Below, one piece after another: positions 33,407 to 44,820 of a stretch of DNA of 64,000 nucleotides; within the stretch, counting starts at the first letter, position 1, and the number at the start of each line of letters is the position of its first letter. This DNA is from Lunularia cruciata (taxonomy: Eukaryota; Streptophyta; Marchantiopsida; Lunulariales; Lunulariaceae), in assembly GCA_948567375.1 (NCBI GenBank), contig OX419760.1:60260911-60324910 (forward strand). The letters run 5' to 3'. The translations under genes and the position numbers were made by a program. The notes under the pieces were generated by a model. It had not been told where the DNA came from. It did not search any database and saw only the letters and a program-made list of their open reading frames with translations.

Positions 33407-34790
33407 TTAATTGTTGCCATATATTCCACCTCTATAGTAGAAAGAGAAACAATAGATTGGAGAGTACACTTCCAACTTATTGCACCACCAACAAGTGTAA
33501 AAAAATATCCTTGTTGTAGACCTTCTCTTATCTAAGTCTTTGGCAAAATTAGAATCTACATCCCATGTAATTCCTCCGTCTTGGTCCTTCTCCATATCAA
33601 AGATAATGCAAATATTTATAGTCCCTTTCAAGTAACCAAGTATCCACTTCACAACTTTCCAATGTTGTTTCCCTAGATCTGCCATATATCTACCCACCAT
33701 ACTCATAACATATGAGATGTCCGGTCTAGTGCAGACCAAACAGCAAACATTAAACTCCCAATAGCACTAGCATAAGGAATATGTGACATTACTTTTCTCT
33801 CCTCCTCATTTGATGGGCAGTGCTCCAATGATATCCTAAAATAACTTGCCATTGGAGTGTTCATTGGTTTTGCATTCTCCATGCCAAATTGAGCAAGTAA
33901 TTTTCCAAATATCTCCTTTGAGATATCCATAATTTTCCCTTGCTCTAGTTCCCGTGGATTTCAATCCCAAGCACCTTCTTTGAAGAACCCAAGTCCTTCA
34001 TATCAAACTCTTTACCAAGTTGTGCTTTCAATTTCTCCACCTCAACCATATCTTCTGCAGCATTCAACATACCATCCATATATTACTAACTCAAAGACTC
34101 TAGGTCATGTAGTTTCTTGAGGTACACACAAAAATCCAATTCACTTTTATTATATCCATGCTTCAACATCAAAGCATCAAATTTCATGTACCAAATTCTT
34201 GGACTTTGCTTTAGTCCATATAAAGACTTTTGTAATGTTCAAACCAGGTTCTTGTTCCTTGTTACCAAAAAACCTTTAGGTTGAGGCATGTAAATCTCCT
34301 CTTCTAATTCTCCATGTAAAAAAGCAATTATAACATCTATTTGCTCCAACTCCAAGTTATGCAATGCAATTATTGCCAATATTGCATGAATTGAAGAGAT
34401 TTTTACCACTGGTGAAAAAATCTCATGGAAGTCAATACCTTCTTTTTGGCTATAACCCTTTGTTACAAGCCTTGCTTTGTATCTATCTCCACCAGATTTG
34501 GAAGTCCTTCCTTCCTCTATAATATCCATCTGCAGCTAATTGCCTTCTTATTTCTCATAGGCAATTTTTCAAGTCTCCATGTTTGGTTTTTGGCCAAAAA
34601 CTTTGTCTCCTCATCCATAGCACAATGCCACTTTTGACACTCTTGATCTTGCATTGCCTCTTCATATGAAGAAGGCTCACCATTCTCCGTAAGAAGAGCA
34701 TAAGCTACAAATGAATCATCAAATCTTTTTGGAGTCCTTCTATCCCTATTTGGATATTTATGTTCATGAATCATGTCTAGACTTTGCTCT
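33407..34790 (-). pseudogene. Element H reverse transcriptase and RNase H
   Basis: RT fingers read at 34,774-34,239 (KKAISCRWIL; then YKARLVTKGYSQKEGIDF, FSPVVKISS, FLHGELEEEIYM). Near 34,060-34,080 the catalytic YVDD reads as YMDG, so the second aspartate is lost. The connection continues KDLGSSKKVLGIEI and PMNTPM, then RNase H (CTRPDISYVMSMVGRYM, DSNFAKDLDKRRS) to 33,407. It is clearly copia type and inactive. Confidence 0.85.
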
Positions 34791-35803
34791 TTAATGCTTC
34801 ACTTGGTAGATCTAGAAGAGGGAGATGTCTTCATTTCCAAGATCAATATGTATCTTAACAAAATCTAACTGAGTTTGTTTGTTCTTTTCTTTTGCTATAT
34901 AAATAGTCTTCATCTTACTAGTCTCATCAAAAACTACATCTTTGCTCACAACAAGCCAACACCTATCTATATCCCTTTGTATCCTTCTCATATCCCAAGA
35001 ATATACATTTTTTAGATTTGGGATCTAACTTTGTCCTTTGATTTTGTTGAATATGAACATAAGTTATGCATCCAAACACTCTAAGTTAAGAGTAATCAAC
35101 ATGCCAACCTGTCCATTTTCCATAGGTGTCTTACACTTAATAGCAATAGAGGGAGAAATTTTTACCAAATGAAAATTAGTATTTATAGCCTCTGCCCAAA
35201 AACTCTTCTCCAATCCGGCGTTGCTTAACATACTTCTTGCTTTCTCCAAGAGCGTATGATTTATTTGCTCTGCCACACCATTTTTTTGAGAGGTACTCTA
35301 TATGGTAAAGTGATGAATTATCCATTCACTCTTACAATATCTATCGAACTCTCCAGATTTGTATTCTCCACCATTATCAGATCTCAAACACTTCAATTTC
35401 CTTCAATTTTGTTTATCCATCATCACCTTCCATTGTTTAAAGATAAAGAAGACCTCTGATTTTTGCTTCATAGTGTATATCCATACGCTCCTACAGTAAT
35501 CATCAACCAAAGGTACAAATATAATGCTCCAGATTTTGAAGCTATAGATGTAGGGCCCCAAACACCAGTATGCATTTAGTCTAAATTTTCCTTTGTGCAA
35601 CAAACTCTTGTGGAAAAGCTTACCCTTTGTTGCTTTCCTATTACACAATGCTCACAAAATTTTAATTTACAAACTTTAGAGCCCTTCAAAAGTTGTTTCT
35701 TGGACAATTCACTTAGATCCCTTTCACTCATATGACCCAAACGTAGGTGCCATAATTGAGTAAGATCTTTGGGATCTTCATTTTCAGAAATAGTACTTGC
35801 CAC
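34791..35803 (-). pseudogene. Element H integrase
   Basis: The GAG-pre-integrase and zinc-binding part reads at 35,803-35,576 (LWHLRLGHMSERDLSEL, CEHCVIGKQQRVSF; HHCC type). The core follows in broken frames (FVPLVDDYCRSVWIY near 35,500; EQINHTLLEKARSMLSNAGL near 35,230, with the catalytic-glutamate region). The tail runs to about 34,800. Several stops and frameshifts are present. Confidence 0.8.
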
Positions 35804-37054
35804 TCTTCCAATAATGGTCTCTCCAACAAGCTCATAAAGATTTCATATCTTCTTGCTCTTCATTACAACCAATGCTCCTTTTGATACCTTGAGTGTTCCA
35901 TTTTCTGCTCCCCACTTCCAACCATTTGAGTCCAAAGTGCCTAATGATATCAAGTTCTTCCTTAACTCAAGAACATGCCTCACATCAGCACGAATCATGA
36001 CAATACCATCAAATATCGTAATGTGTATTGTACCAATGCCAATAGCTTTACAAGCCATGTTGTTCTCCATTATTACAAATCCTCCATTGAATGGTTTGTA
36101 CTCATGAGACCACTCCTTATTTAGACACATATGATAAGAACAACATGAGTCCAATATCTATGACTCCTCAAAGTGATCTTTGTCTTGGGTAACACATAGA
36201 ACATCATCCACAACAGCAGACTCAACAATACTTGCTTGATCTGAAAGTTGCCTTTATCCTTGTTGGACTCAAGCCTCTTGTTGTTACAATCCTTCTTGAA
36301 ATGTCCAACCTTCCCGGAAACCCAGCACTTGCCTTTGAAACCTCCAGTTCTAGACTTGGATCTTGATTTACTCTTGAGCTGATCTCTCTCTCTCTCTCTC
36401 TCTCTGTTGTCCTTCCTTTGATGAATAGAGCCTTTAATTTTTCTTTTCTTGGTTGGATCTTTTTTGCATCTCATTGGACAATAATGCTAAAGTGACCTCC
36501 TCACAATTTATATCATCCTTCCCATATAGAAGAGTTGTGACCAAATGCTCATATGATGGAGAAAGTGAAGTCAATAACAACAATGCCTTATCTTCCTCTT
36601 CTAAATTACCCTCTATGCTCATCAACTCATAAATGATTTTTTTGAAAGCATTGAGGTACTCCATAATACTCTGGCCTCCTTCATCCGCAACATATACAAC
36701 TTTGGTTTAAGAAACAGTCTATTTGTCAATGACTTGGTCATATTTTGATTCCCCAATGTGGTCTATAGTTTTGGTGCAGATTCCTCATCCATAATATTTT
36801 ATAGCACTTCATCAGCAAGGTTCAACCAAATAGTACTAATAGCTCCAAGATTTGCATCTTCATCTTCCTCATCCTCATCTTCATCACTTTTGTCCTCTTT
36901 TTCTTCTTTGGTGCTCTATGCAATCTTTGTTGGACAAGAAGGTCCTTCATCTTCAACTGCCAAAGTCCAAAATTGTTTTTCCCATCAAACTTTTCCACTG
37001 AAAATTAAGCATTTGATATGGATATCACCCCTACCATTGCTTTGTTGTGGACTT
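35804..37054 (-). pseudogene. Element H gag and protease
   Basis: Protease: MDSCCSYHMC at 36,154 downward (copia type, usually DSGCSxH), followed by VRHVLELRKNLISLGTLDSNG. Gag: KFDGKNNFG-like start near 37,000, FKKIIYELMSIEGNLEEED (36,664-36,434), and a CCHC knuckle CWVSGKVGHFKKDC near 36,300, in which CX2C has become CWVS. An Arg/Glu dipeptide repeat comes from a (CT)n microsatellite at 36,383-36,406. Confidence 0.8.
36383..36406. repeat. (CT)n microsatellite
   Basis: About twelve CT units on the plus strand within element H gag, read as Arg-Glu repeats on the minus strand. Confidence 0.95.
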
Positions 37055-37161
37055 TGTTGTGTGTATATACATTGCTACACAACATACATTGCTCTCAACA
37101 TCATGTAGTATAGAAGCACAATTCACACATAAGTCATACATAGGCTCTAAAGTGCCACAAT
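37055..37161. repeat. 105-bp repeat, copy 1
   Basis: Starts TGTGTGTATATACATTGC and ends CTAAAGTGCCACA. Nearly the same sequence, same orientation, is at 41,757-41,861. It begins TG and ends CA and sits exactly between the cut end of copia H and the cut start of element D. It could be a very short LTR or part of an unrecognised element. Confidence 0.7.
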
Positions 37162-37162
37162 A

Positions 37163-39064
37163 AGCAATCTTCACTCTAAATCAGTTGAGTTGAGTTGAGA
37201 GTGGTAAACAAGTTTAGCCTAGTCATCCGACTGATAGCTCGGTGGTGAGAGCTTGAGCTATTGCGACAATAGTTGAGTCACATGATGTGCTAGTTGAGAG
37301 AGTAATGTTATACCCCATGGGTTTTAGCATAAACTATTGGGAGGAGACAACCTCTTATAGATCCGGTTGGTAGTCTGGTGAGGGACAGGTATGTTGCCTA
37401 CCAGTACGCTTCAGTAGTCGTAGTCTTGGCTCACTATAGTCCGAGACCATGGCAGCATCAGTTTTAGCTTTTAGTGGTGCAGTTACTTGGCTTGGTGACT
37501 TGTTGGAGGGGAACGCCCATGCAGATGATACTCCAATACTAGAGGAGATCACTCGGATTTGGAGTACGAGTGGGATTGTTCCATCTACCTTGGATGTTCC
37601 ATTGTGGAGTTTAGAAGAGGTGTTGCAGCAGGATGCAGCAACATGCAGATGAGTTGGTGCAACAGGCTTGGAGTGGAGCCTTAGTACCATCAGGAGATGA
37701 GTGTGAGTATGAGCCTCCATAGTCAATTACTTTGACACCTCTAGATACCACACTCATTGCTTGGCAATATCCAATTGAAGGGATATGTCTATTGGAGTTG
37801 TTTGGTGGGATTAGCATCAGACTAGCTGCGGTATTACAAGCGGGTATACAAGTACAGAGGTACTTGTATGTAAAGAGAGATGAGACTGCTAAGCGAGTCT
37901 CTCTACATCATGTGGCACTTGGCCTATTGATACCCGGAGTTGTTATCGATGTCAGCAGTCAGAGGTTACCAAAAGGCCATACCAGTAGACATTTCCTTAC
38001 TGGGGGTGCATGATCTAGAGAGACATGGGCCTATTCACTTAGTAATTTCTAGATGGCCATGTTAGGGACATACACGTGTTTGTAGAGGTTTGGGTCTTCA
38101 AGATCCTCGTTTTGGTATGTTTTGGGAGATGTTACAAATACTATGACATCTCCAAGTTCATCAATCTGTTTCTCCAACTTACCTTTTGGAGAACATTCCT
38201 TTGATGGGTGATTCTTGCACCAGAGTGGTGGCAAGTACACATCAAGTCTATTCTTGGATGGGACCGATTGTATTGTTAGATGCAACTAGAGTGGAATCAC
38301 AAGCTCATCGTCTTTGTCTTTGGTGGACAAACCTCCTACCCAGAGAGGTTCTACAGTGTGCTTATGATGGGATTCAATGACTTGACCACATCCTTATTGA
38401 TGATATCTTGGATGTTGGGCGTCAGTCTCAAACAATGGTAGTGGTTGATAGGTCACCTATGGTAGTGGTGAACCTAATTGGACAGCTTAGAGCTGCATTT
38501 CCCCCACTCATGAGTATCCCAAGCTCTCATGCTTTTTGAGAGGGAGGACTTGGACTTGTTTAGGACTCATAGTTACAGTAGGTGGTGGAGCTCAACATTG
38601 AGGAGAGAGAGCGGGCGATGGGTTTTTGCACTGGTATTACCGTTGTTCCAATAGTGTTAGAGGCATCTAGGCATCAGGTGTTAGGTAAGGGTATGGACCT
38701 GAACTATTTGACATGGATTGTGAACCTTGGCTTGGCAGAGCAGTGTAGGATGTGCTTGATAGGCATAATCACTATGACACTTGTGAGCCTTGTGCCTATT
38801 GAGACAATTCAGGCACATGTTGGGGGTGATGGACCAAGTGGGTATGGTATTCTTGGGACACAACTAGTAGCTACTAGGGAGAGTGGTCTACTTGGAGTCC
38901 ATCCAGGTGAGCGTGGGCTACCTAGATTACACCCTTGGTCCACTTTGGATGCAGCTAGAGGACGTGTGGAGCTTGCAGCCAGAGTGGAGGGAGTTTTTCA
39001 CATAGAGGTTGGGACCTCTAGTGGTCAGGGGCATAACACTATTGCTCCCAAGGGCCCAATGTAG
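37163..39064 (+). pseudogene. Element D protease tail and C5-DNA methyltransferase
   Basis: The start (to about 37,440) aligns with the end of E's protease (SYDVLVGGAMLYPMG in E). Methyltransferase motifs: motif I LLELFGGISIRL at 37,789-37,824; the motif IV region at 38,051-38,065, where the codon after the catalytic Pro-Cys is TAG; and motif IX/X as ERERAMGF, then QVLGKGMDLNYLTWIV near 38,605-38,725. A one-base frameshift lies between motifs I and IV. Intact versions of these motifs are in element E. The enzyme would transfer a methyl group from S-adenosylmethionine to cytosine C5, but this copy is dead. Confidence 0.8.
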
Positions 39065-40080
39065 CAACCAGTTAGTATGTCTTCCACTCCTACTACAATT
39101 ACAGAAGATACTTGGGAGCCAGATCTTGGACCCAAGCTTACTAGAGAGGAAAGACAGAGGGTTTGAAGGTTCTTGAGGAGTCACACGAGTTGTTTTGCCT
39201 TCATTATGAAGGATTTGAGTGCTCTAAAAGGACCTGGTATACGGATTGAGCTGACTAGCAATACACCAGTTTTTCAACGTCCTTATCGATATAGTGAGAT
39301 GGAGAGGATATTGATTCAAAGCCAGAGTAGTGACCTTTTTGAGGTTGGTTTGGTGGAGATTTCACATGGAGAGTATGCATCAGCGACAATGATGCCAGCC
39401 AAGAAGGATATGCATGGCAACTACATAGATAGGCGGATGTGTGGAGATTACTGTCCTATCAACTGATAGGCCAAGGCTGATTGGTATGCCATGCTTATAC
39501 CGGAGGAGATTTTTGATGCAATTGGGCATGCAAAGGTCTTCAGTACTTTGGATCTTTGAGTAGCAAGCATCAATTGCCAATCAAGGAGGAAGATAAGTCC
39601 AAGATAGCATTTTAGGCAATTGATCCTCATGGCAAGGATGTGTTATATCAGTGGAGGCTCTTACCATTTGGGTTAAAGAACGCTCTTGTTGAGTTCTAGA
39701 GGCTCATGGATAGGATCCTAACTAGATTGGATTTTGCTCAATGCTATATTGATGACATTTTGGTCTATAGCACTATTGTAGAGGAGCATGAGAGATAGTT
39801 GTTGGAGGTGTTTAAGAGGTTGAGATCTCTTGGACTCAAATTATATCTTGGGAAGTGTAGGTTCTTCCACGAGCAGGTTGAGTATTTGGGTCACACTATC
39901 TACCTCGGAGGACTTGGTGTTCAATAGATCAAGGTGGAGGCTATTGCACTTATTCCTCGACCTACGGATGTGAGCAGAGTGCAAGCATTCCTTGGGTTGG
40001 CAAACTTCTATTGCCGCTATGTAGAGGATTTAGTGCCATTGCAAAGGCCTTGATGAAGCTGCCCAAGCTTACATAAGAGT
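39065..40080 (+). pseudogene. Element D reverse transcriptase
   Basis: 39,173-39,466 gives the RT N-terminus (GIRIELTSNTPVFQRPYRYS, SHGEYASATMMPAKKD, RMCGDYCPIN). The palm follows with a frameshift (STLDL near 39,542) and the catalytic YIDD at 39,745-39,756. The connection (GKCRFFHEQVEYLGHTIY, FLGLANFYCRYV) runs to about 40,050. Stops such as the TAG after EEHER show inactivation. Confidence 0.85.
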
Positions 40081-40892
40081 GGTGCTGGGGAGATGAGCAG
40101 GAGAGAGCTTCTGTAGAGCTCAAGGAGAGGTTGACAATTGCTCCTATTTTGAGGAGACCGATCAGAGGACAACCATTTCAGGTTCATACTGATTGGAGTA
40201 TGTTGGAGCTTGGAGCGGCGCTCACCCAGCATGATGATGAGGGGAAGGAGTTTGTGGTGGCCTATGCTAGTCGCTCCAACAATTCAGCGGATGCAATGTA
40301 TAGTTCATATGAGGGAGAGTGCTTGGCAATAGTTTGGGCAGTAGCACATTTCCAATGTTACCTATTTGGTAACCCTTTCACTCTCATCATTGATCATCAG
40401 CCACTAAAGTGGTTGATGGAGTCCGACAAGCTTTCAGGGAAGCTTGCACAATGGGCTCTAATTTTATAGGAGTATGATTTCACGGTTGTTCACAGATCTG
40501 AAGTGGTGAACCATGATGCAGATGGGTTGAGTAGAAACCCATGTCCTTGCCAGCAAGATCAGACCGGAGCACATTGGCATGGTGAGACAAATGAGGAGAT
40601 GGTGCTAGGTTGGCATGCATCTGCCTTTCTATGTATATTTTTTGGGGCTTTTGTGGTATCTCTCTCAATGCATACCGGAGGAGTTATTGAGGTCATAGAT
40701 CCAAAGAGTGAAGATATTGGTATAGTTCAGCGAGACATTCATGATGATGTCTTAGTGATGGACTATCTTTGCACTGGTGTTGTGGGTGCCACAATTGGGG
40801 CTAAGGAGAGAGACCGTGTTCTTCAGCTAGCCAGACAGTTCAGATTGGAGGGCAGACACCTTTTGCATGTATGGGAGGATGGTAGAGTGTGA
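40081..40892 (+). pseudogene. Element D RNase H and linker
   Basis: RNase H reads QPFQVHTDWSMLELGAALTQ (40,170-40,230), YEGECLAIVWAVAHF, IIDHQPLKWLME, then, after one TAG (40,467), EYDFTVVHRSEVVNHDADGLS. The four acidic positions D-E-D-D are kept. A linker frame (40,503-40,892) follows toward the integrase. Confidence 0.85.
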
Positions 40893-41645
40893 GTAGTACC
40901 ACTTCCATCTCAAAGACCACAGTTGGTCCGTCATGCTCATGAGGAGCTAGGACATTTTGGAGTAAAGCATACATACAACTTACTCCAAAGTCATTATTGG
41001 TGGTGTGTTATGCAAACCAAGGTATAGCAATTTGTTGCCAGATGTGTGGTTTGTGATTGAGTCAGAGCATCATTCAATGTTCCTACGCCATAGTTACACC
41101 CATTACCTATCATGGTATTGGGTTACCATTGGAGTTTGGACTTTGTTGCACCTTTACCGCTGACTTTGAGACATCATTGGTATGTTTTGGTGATTGTGGA
41201 GCACTTCTCCAAGTGGATTGAGTGGGTGGTACTTCTTGACAAGTCTAGTGAAGTGATAGCTTACTCATTCCTGGATCAAGTTCTTAGTCATTTTGGTGCA
41301 CCAGCTGAGGTTTTGACTGATCAGGGTACAGAGTTCTTGGAGGAGTTTTAGGTCTTGTGTGACAAGGCTTTGATTGATCATTGTACTACATCCCAAGATC
41401 ACCTTGAGGCAGATGGATTAGCAGAGAGTGGTTCAGGTGGTGAAGAGAGGATTGCAAAAGTATGGTTGCAGAGAGGCCACTTGGGAGATTGGGATATCCT
41501 GTTACCTTGGTTGGCCATGGGGTATCGGTTCAGCTCGCAAGTCTCCTTAGCATCCTTCTCTCCGTACTTTCTTCTCTATCGACGAGATCCAGATTTGCCT
41601 GTAGCCATTTGTCGAGATGCTATTGTAGTTTTGGACTTGGATGAC
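40893..41645 (+). pseudogene. Element D integrase core
   Basis: Zinc-binding part: HAHEELGHFGVKHTYNLLQ, then ARCVVCD (HHCC), with TAG stops near 40,890 and 41,024. Core: first Asp in LDFVAPLP (near 41,130), second in LTDQGTEF (near 41,317), Glu in ADGLAES (near 41,420). The tail WLAMGYRFSSQVSLASFSPYF runs to the F insertion at 41,645. The domain integrates element DNA; several stops inactivate it. Confidence 0.85.
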
Positions 41646-41755
41646 TGTAATACTCCAAGGACAAGAGAAGAGAGAAAACACAGATTGCATACTCAAACAT
41701 TCGATGCCCCAAAGGAGCACCTTCTCTTTTTTACATAGACAAAGAGGATCTCCTC
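41646..41755 (-). repeat. Solo chromovirus LTR F, left part
   Basis: Begins TGTAATACTCC, as the B 5' LTR does on the plus strand, and matches the reverse complement of LTR A (GATGCCCCAAAGGAGCACC, GACAAAGAGGATCT). It is continued at 48,076-48,541. It lies inside element D's integrase and is itself split by the E insertion. Confidence 0.8.
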
Positions 41756-41756
41756 T

Positions 41757-41861
41757 GTCGTGCGTATATACATTGCTACACAACATACATCTCTGTCAAC
41801 ATCATACACTATAGAAGCACAACTCACAAATAAGTCATACATAGACTCTAAAGTGCCACAA
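41757..41861. repeat. 105-bp repeat, copy 2
   Basis: TGTCGTGCGTATATACATTGC to CTAAAGTGCCACA, near-identical to 37,055-37,161. It lies between LTR F and the truncated 3' end of element E. Confidence 0.7.
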
Positions 41862-41882
41862 TGGTCCGATCCAGATTTACTG

Positions 41883-42723
41883 GTGTGTCGCTAGTCAGCT
41901 CAATCTGTATACCAGGTCCCTTCAGAGCACCCAAATCCTTCATACTGAAGGCAAAACAACTCGTGTGACTCCTCAAGAACCTCCAAACCCTCCGTCTTTC
42001 CTCTCCAGTAAGCTTGGGTCCAAGATCTGGCTCCCAAGTATCCTCTGTAACTGTAGTAGGAGTGGAAGACGTACTGACTGGCTGCTACACTGGGCCCTTG
42101 GGAGCAATAGTGACATGCTCCTGACCACTAGAGGTCCCAACCTCTATGTGAAAAACTCCTTCCACTCTGGCTGCAAGCTCCACACGTCCTCTGGCTGCAT
42201 CCCATGTGGACCAAGGGTGTAATCCAAGTAGCCTTCACTCACCTAGATGGACTCCAAGTAGACCACTCTCCCTAGTAGCTACTAGATGTGTCCCAAGAAT
42301 ACCATGTCCACTCGGTCCATCGCCCCCAGCATGTGCCTGAATCGTCTCGATAGGCATAGGGCTCACAAGTGTCCGAGTGGTGATGCCTATCAAGCGCATC
42401 CTACGCTGCTCTGCCAAGCCAAGGCTCACAATCCAGGTCAAACAGTTTAGGTCCGTAGCCTGACCTAACACCTGACGCTTGGATGCCTCTGACACTACTG
42501 GAACAGCGGTAATACTAGTGCAAAAACCCATCGCCCGCTCTCTCTCATCAGCATTGGGCTCCACCAACTGCTGTAACTGTGAGTCCCAAACAAGTCCAGG
42601 TCCTCCCTCTCAAAAAGCATGAGAGCTTGAGAAACTCATGAGGGTGGGAAATGAAGCTCTAGGCTGTCCAACTAGGTTCACCACTGCCATAGGTGACCTA
42701 TCAGCCACTACCACTGTCTGAGA
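41883..42723 (-). pseudogene. Element E: methyltransferase C-terminus and RT N-terminus
   Basis: In frame with the 698-codon ORF upstream but separated from it by the TAG at 42,724. Motif IX/X-like ERERAMGF and QVLGQATDLNCLTWIV lie within 42,235-42,567. A linker follows, then the RT start (RRVWRFLRSHTSCFAF, GPGIQIELTSDTPV) ending at about 41,883. Further in-frame stops are TGA 42,610, TGA 42,235 and TAG 42,085. D carries the same stops as E at the TGA 42,610 and TAG 42,085 positions (its 38,537 and 39,062). Confidence 0.8.
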
Positions 42724-44820
42724 CTAACGCCCAACATCCAAGATATCATTAACAAGAATGTGGTCTAGTCGCTGAATCCCATCATAACTACTTTGTAGAA
42801 CCTCTCTAGGTAAGAGGTTTGTCCACCAAAGATGAAGATGATGAGCTCGTGATCCCACTCTGGCTGCATCTAACAATACAGCAGGTCCCACCCAAGAATG
42901 GACCTGATGTGTACTCGCCACCACTCTAGTGCGAGAATCACCCATCAAAGGAACGTTCTCCAAAAGGTAAGCTGGAGAAACAAACTGATGAACCTGGAGA
43001 TGTTGTAATATCCGTAACATCTCCCAAAACACACAAGAACAAGGATCCTGAAGACCAAAACCACGGCCTGCACGTGTATGTCCCTCACATGGCCATCCAG
43101 AAATCACCAAGTGAATAGGCCCATGTCTCTCTAGGTCATGCGCCCCCAATAAGGAAATGTCTCTTGGTAGGGCCTTCTGGTAACCTCTGACTGCTGACAT
43201 TGGTAATAACTCCGGATACCAATAGGCCAAGTGTGCTACATGATGTAGAGAGACTCGCCTAGCAGTCTCATCTCTCTCTACATACAAGTACCTCTGTACT
43301 TGTATACCCGCCTGTAACACTGCAGCTAGTCCGGTGCTGATCCCACCAAACAACTCCAATAGGCATATCCTCTCTACTGGATACTGCCAAGCTATGAGTG
43401 TGGTATCCATAGGTGTCAAAGAAATCACCTCTGGAAGCTCATCCTCACACTCATCTCCTGATGGTACGAAGGCTCCACTCCAAGCCTGCTGCACCAACTG
43501 ATCTGCATGTTGTTGCAATGCCTCCTCGGAACTCCACAATGGAACACCCAAGGTGGATGGAACAATCCCACTCGTACTCCAAAGTTGAGTGATCTCCTCT
43601 GGTACTGGAGTATCCTCTGCATAGGCGTTCCCCTCCAACAAGTCACCATGCCAAGTAACTGCACCGCTGAAAGCTAAAATTGATGCTGCCATGGTCCCGG
43701 ACTGTAGTGAGCCAATATTGCCACTACTGAAGCGTACTGGTAGGCGACATACCCGTCCCTCACCAGACTGCCAACCAGGTCTATAAGAGGCTATCTCCTC
43801 CCAATAGTCAATGCTGAAACCCATGGGGTATAACATTGCTCCCCCAACTAGCACATCATATGACTCAGCTATTGTCACAATAGCTTGAGCTCTAACCACC
43901 GAGCTATCAATCGGATGACCAGGCTGAACCTGGACAACAAGCTCTCCACGTGTGATGTACTGTGTCGAACCACCACCTAGAGATGTCTGGATTTGAAATG
44001 GACACCTCTCCACATCAGTCTTTCGTAACTCCAGACCGACAACTGCAGCCTTCCCCAACATAAGGGGCTGCGCACCAGAGTCTAACAAGACTCTCTGTGG
44101 TGTATAGACCTTCCTTGAAGGTCCCACCAAACAAAAAACCCCCCTTTGGTTATTTAATAGGACAACACCAGGTGTAAACCGCGCTCTCTCAAAGGCCGGT
44201 CTAGCTGGCAACTCCTCCAGTCTAGCCGCTACTGCCTGCCATAAACCACTGGTCGCTGAACGGATCCCATGCTCCTCAACCAAGTCAACTCTACTACCAA
44301 CCACCTTTGCTCTAGTAGTAGGAACTGCACCATCCCTACTCTCACACAATGTGGCAGCCAACCGGAATATTGGGGCTAGGTCAACTCCCAATGTAAACAT
44401 GTCACTGGATGAAAACAAAGGATGCCGCATAATCAGCTGAGCCGCCCCCAACATCATGCTAGACTCAGTCTGTGTAGTAGCAGGTGGCTGACTAGTAGGT
44501 AGTACATCATGTACTCTATCACCACCTACTACACCTGCACTGGGACGTCTAGGAACCATGGATGTCATCTGCAATGCCTCAGATAGCGTGAAAGATTGGG
44601 GAAGTCTGACCTGTCTCCCAACCTCTCCTCTCTGTGGGTCCAACTCCATTGATGCTCCTCTAGGCTCTGGAGCACGTACTGCACTCCTAGTCACTGCTGC
44701 AGATGCATCCACTTGTGTTGCTCCGCACATGAAGTCCAAAGCATCTCTATCACCAACATATGAGGTGGAAGCCTCAGCACCCAAATCTGATCTCCTTTGA
44801 GCAATAGCCATACTAGCCAA
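42724..44820 (-). CDS. Element E protease and C5-DNA methyltransferase (698-codon open segment)
   Basis: A protease of the retroviral type has its active site at VLLDSGAQ (residues 244-251) and YDVLVGG at 321-327. After a linker comes a cytosine-5 methyltransferase in the canonical motif order: motif I LLELFGGISTGL (487-498, SAM binding); YVERDE (513-518); motif IV GWPCEG with catalytic Cys578; motif VI LLENV with Glu621; and a motif VIII-like SRAHHLHLWWTNL (657-669). Motifs IX and X lie beyond the TAG at 42,724. The order is not the rearranged one of plant DRM enzymes. The Met at 44,820 is only the first one after a TAG (44,824); the natural frame comes from gag. D reads CAG where E has the terminating TAG. 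Fused between protease and RT, it would modify element or host DNA. Confidence 0.88.
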   Translation of the reverse strand: MASMAIAQRRSDLGAEASTSYVGDRDALDFMCGATQVDASAAVTRSAVRAPEPRGASMELDPQRGEVGRQVRLPQSFTLSEALQMTSMVPRRPSAGVVGGDRVHDVLPTSQPPATTQTESSMMLGAAQLIMRHPLFSSSDMFTLGVDLAPIFRLAATLCESRDGAVPTTRAKVVGSRVDLVEEHGIRSATSGLWQAVAARLEELPARPAFERARFTPGVVLLNNQRGVFCLVGPSRKVYTPQRVLLDSGAQPLMLGKAAVVGLELRKTDVERCPFQIQTSLGGGSTQYITRGELVVQVQPGHPIDSSVVRAQAIVTIAESYDVLVGGAMLYPMGFSIDYWEEIASYRPGWQSGEGRVCRLPVRFSSGNIGSLQSGTMAASILAFSGAVTWHGDLLEGNAYAEDTPVPEEITQLWSTSGIVPSTLGVPLWSSEEALQQHADQLVQQAWSGAFVPSGDECEDELPEVISLTPMDTTLIAWQYPVERICLLELFGGISTGLAAVLQAGIQVQRYLYVERDETARRVSLHHVAHLAYWYPELLPMSAVRGYQKALPRDISLLGAHDLERHGPIHLVISGWPCEGHTRAGRGFGLQDPCSCVFWEMLRILQHLQVHQFVSPAYLLENVPLMGDSRTRVVASTHQVHSWVGPAVLLDAARVGSRAHHLHLWWTNLLPREVLQSSYDGIQRLDHILVNDILDVGR

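Larger units (their letters stand above)
33101..37054 (-). mobile_element. Ty1/copia element H, degenerate, 5' end lost
   Basis: A minus-strand element with the copia order gag, protease, integrase, RT, RNase H. The 3' LTR is at 33,101-33,296. No 5' LTR or PBS is found beyond the gag start (about 37,030); the element is cut at about 37,054, where a 105-bp repeat begins. All domains carry stops or frameshifts. Confidence 0.85.

Noticed and set aside
42724-44820. A host DNA methyltransferase gene rather than an element domain
   Set aside because: The frame is continuous with gag and zinc knuckles upstream and RT downstream, and a second copy (D) has the same order with RT, RNase H and integrase.
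42724-44820. DRM-type plant methyltransferase
   Set aside because: DRM enzymes have a circularly permuted motif order; here motif I comes first and motifs IX/X last.
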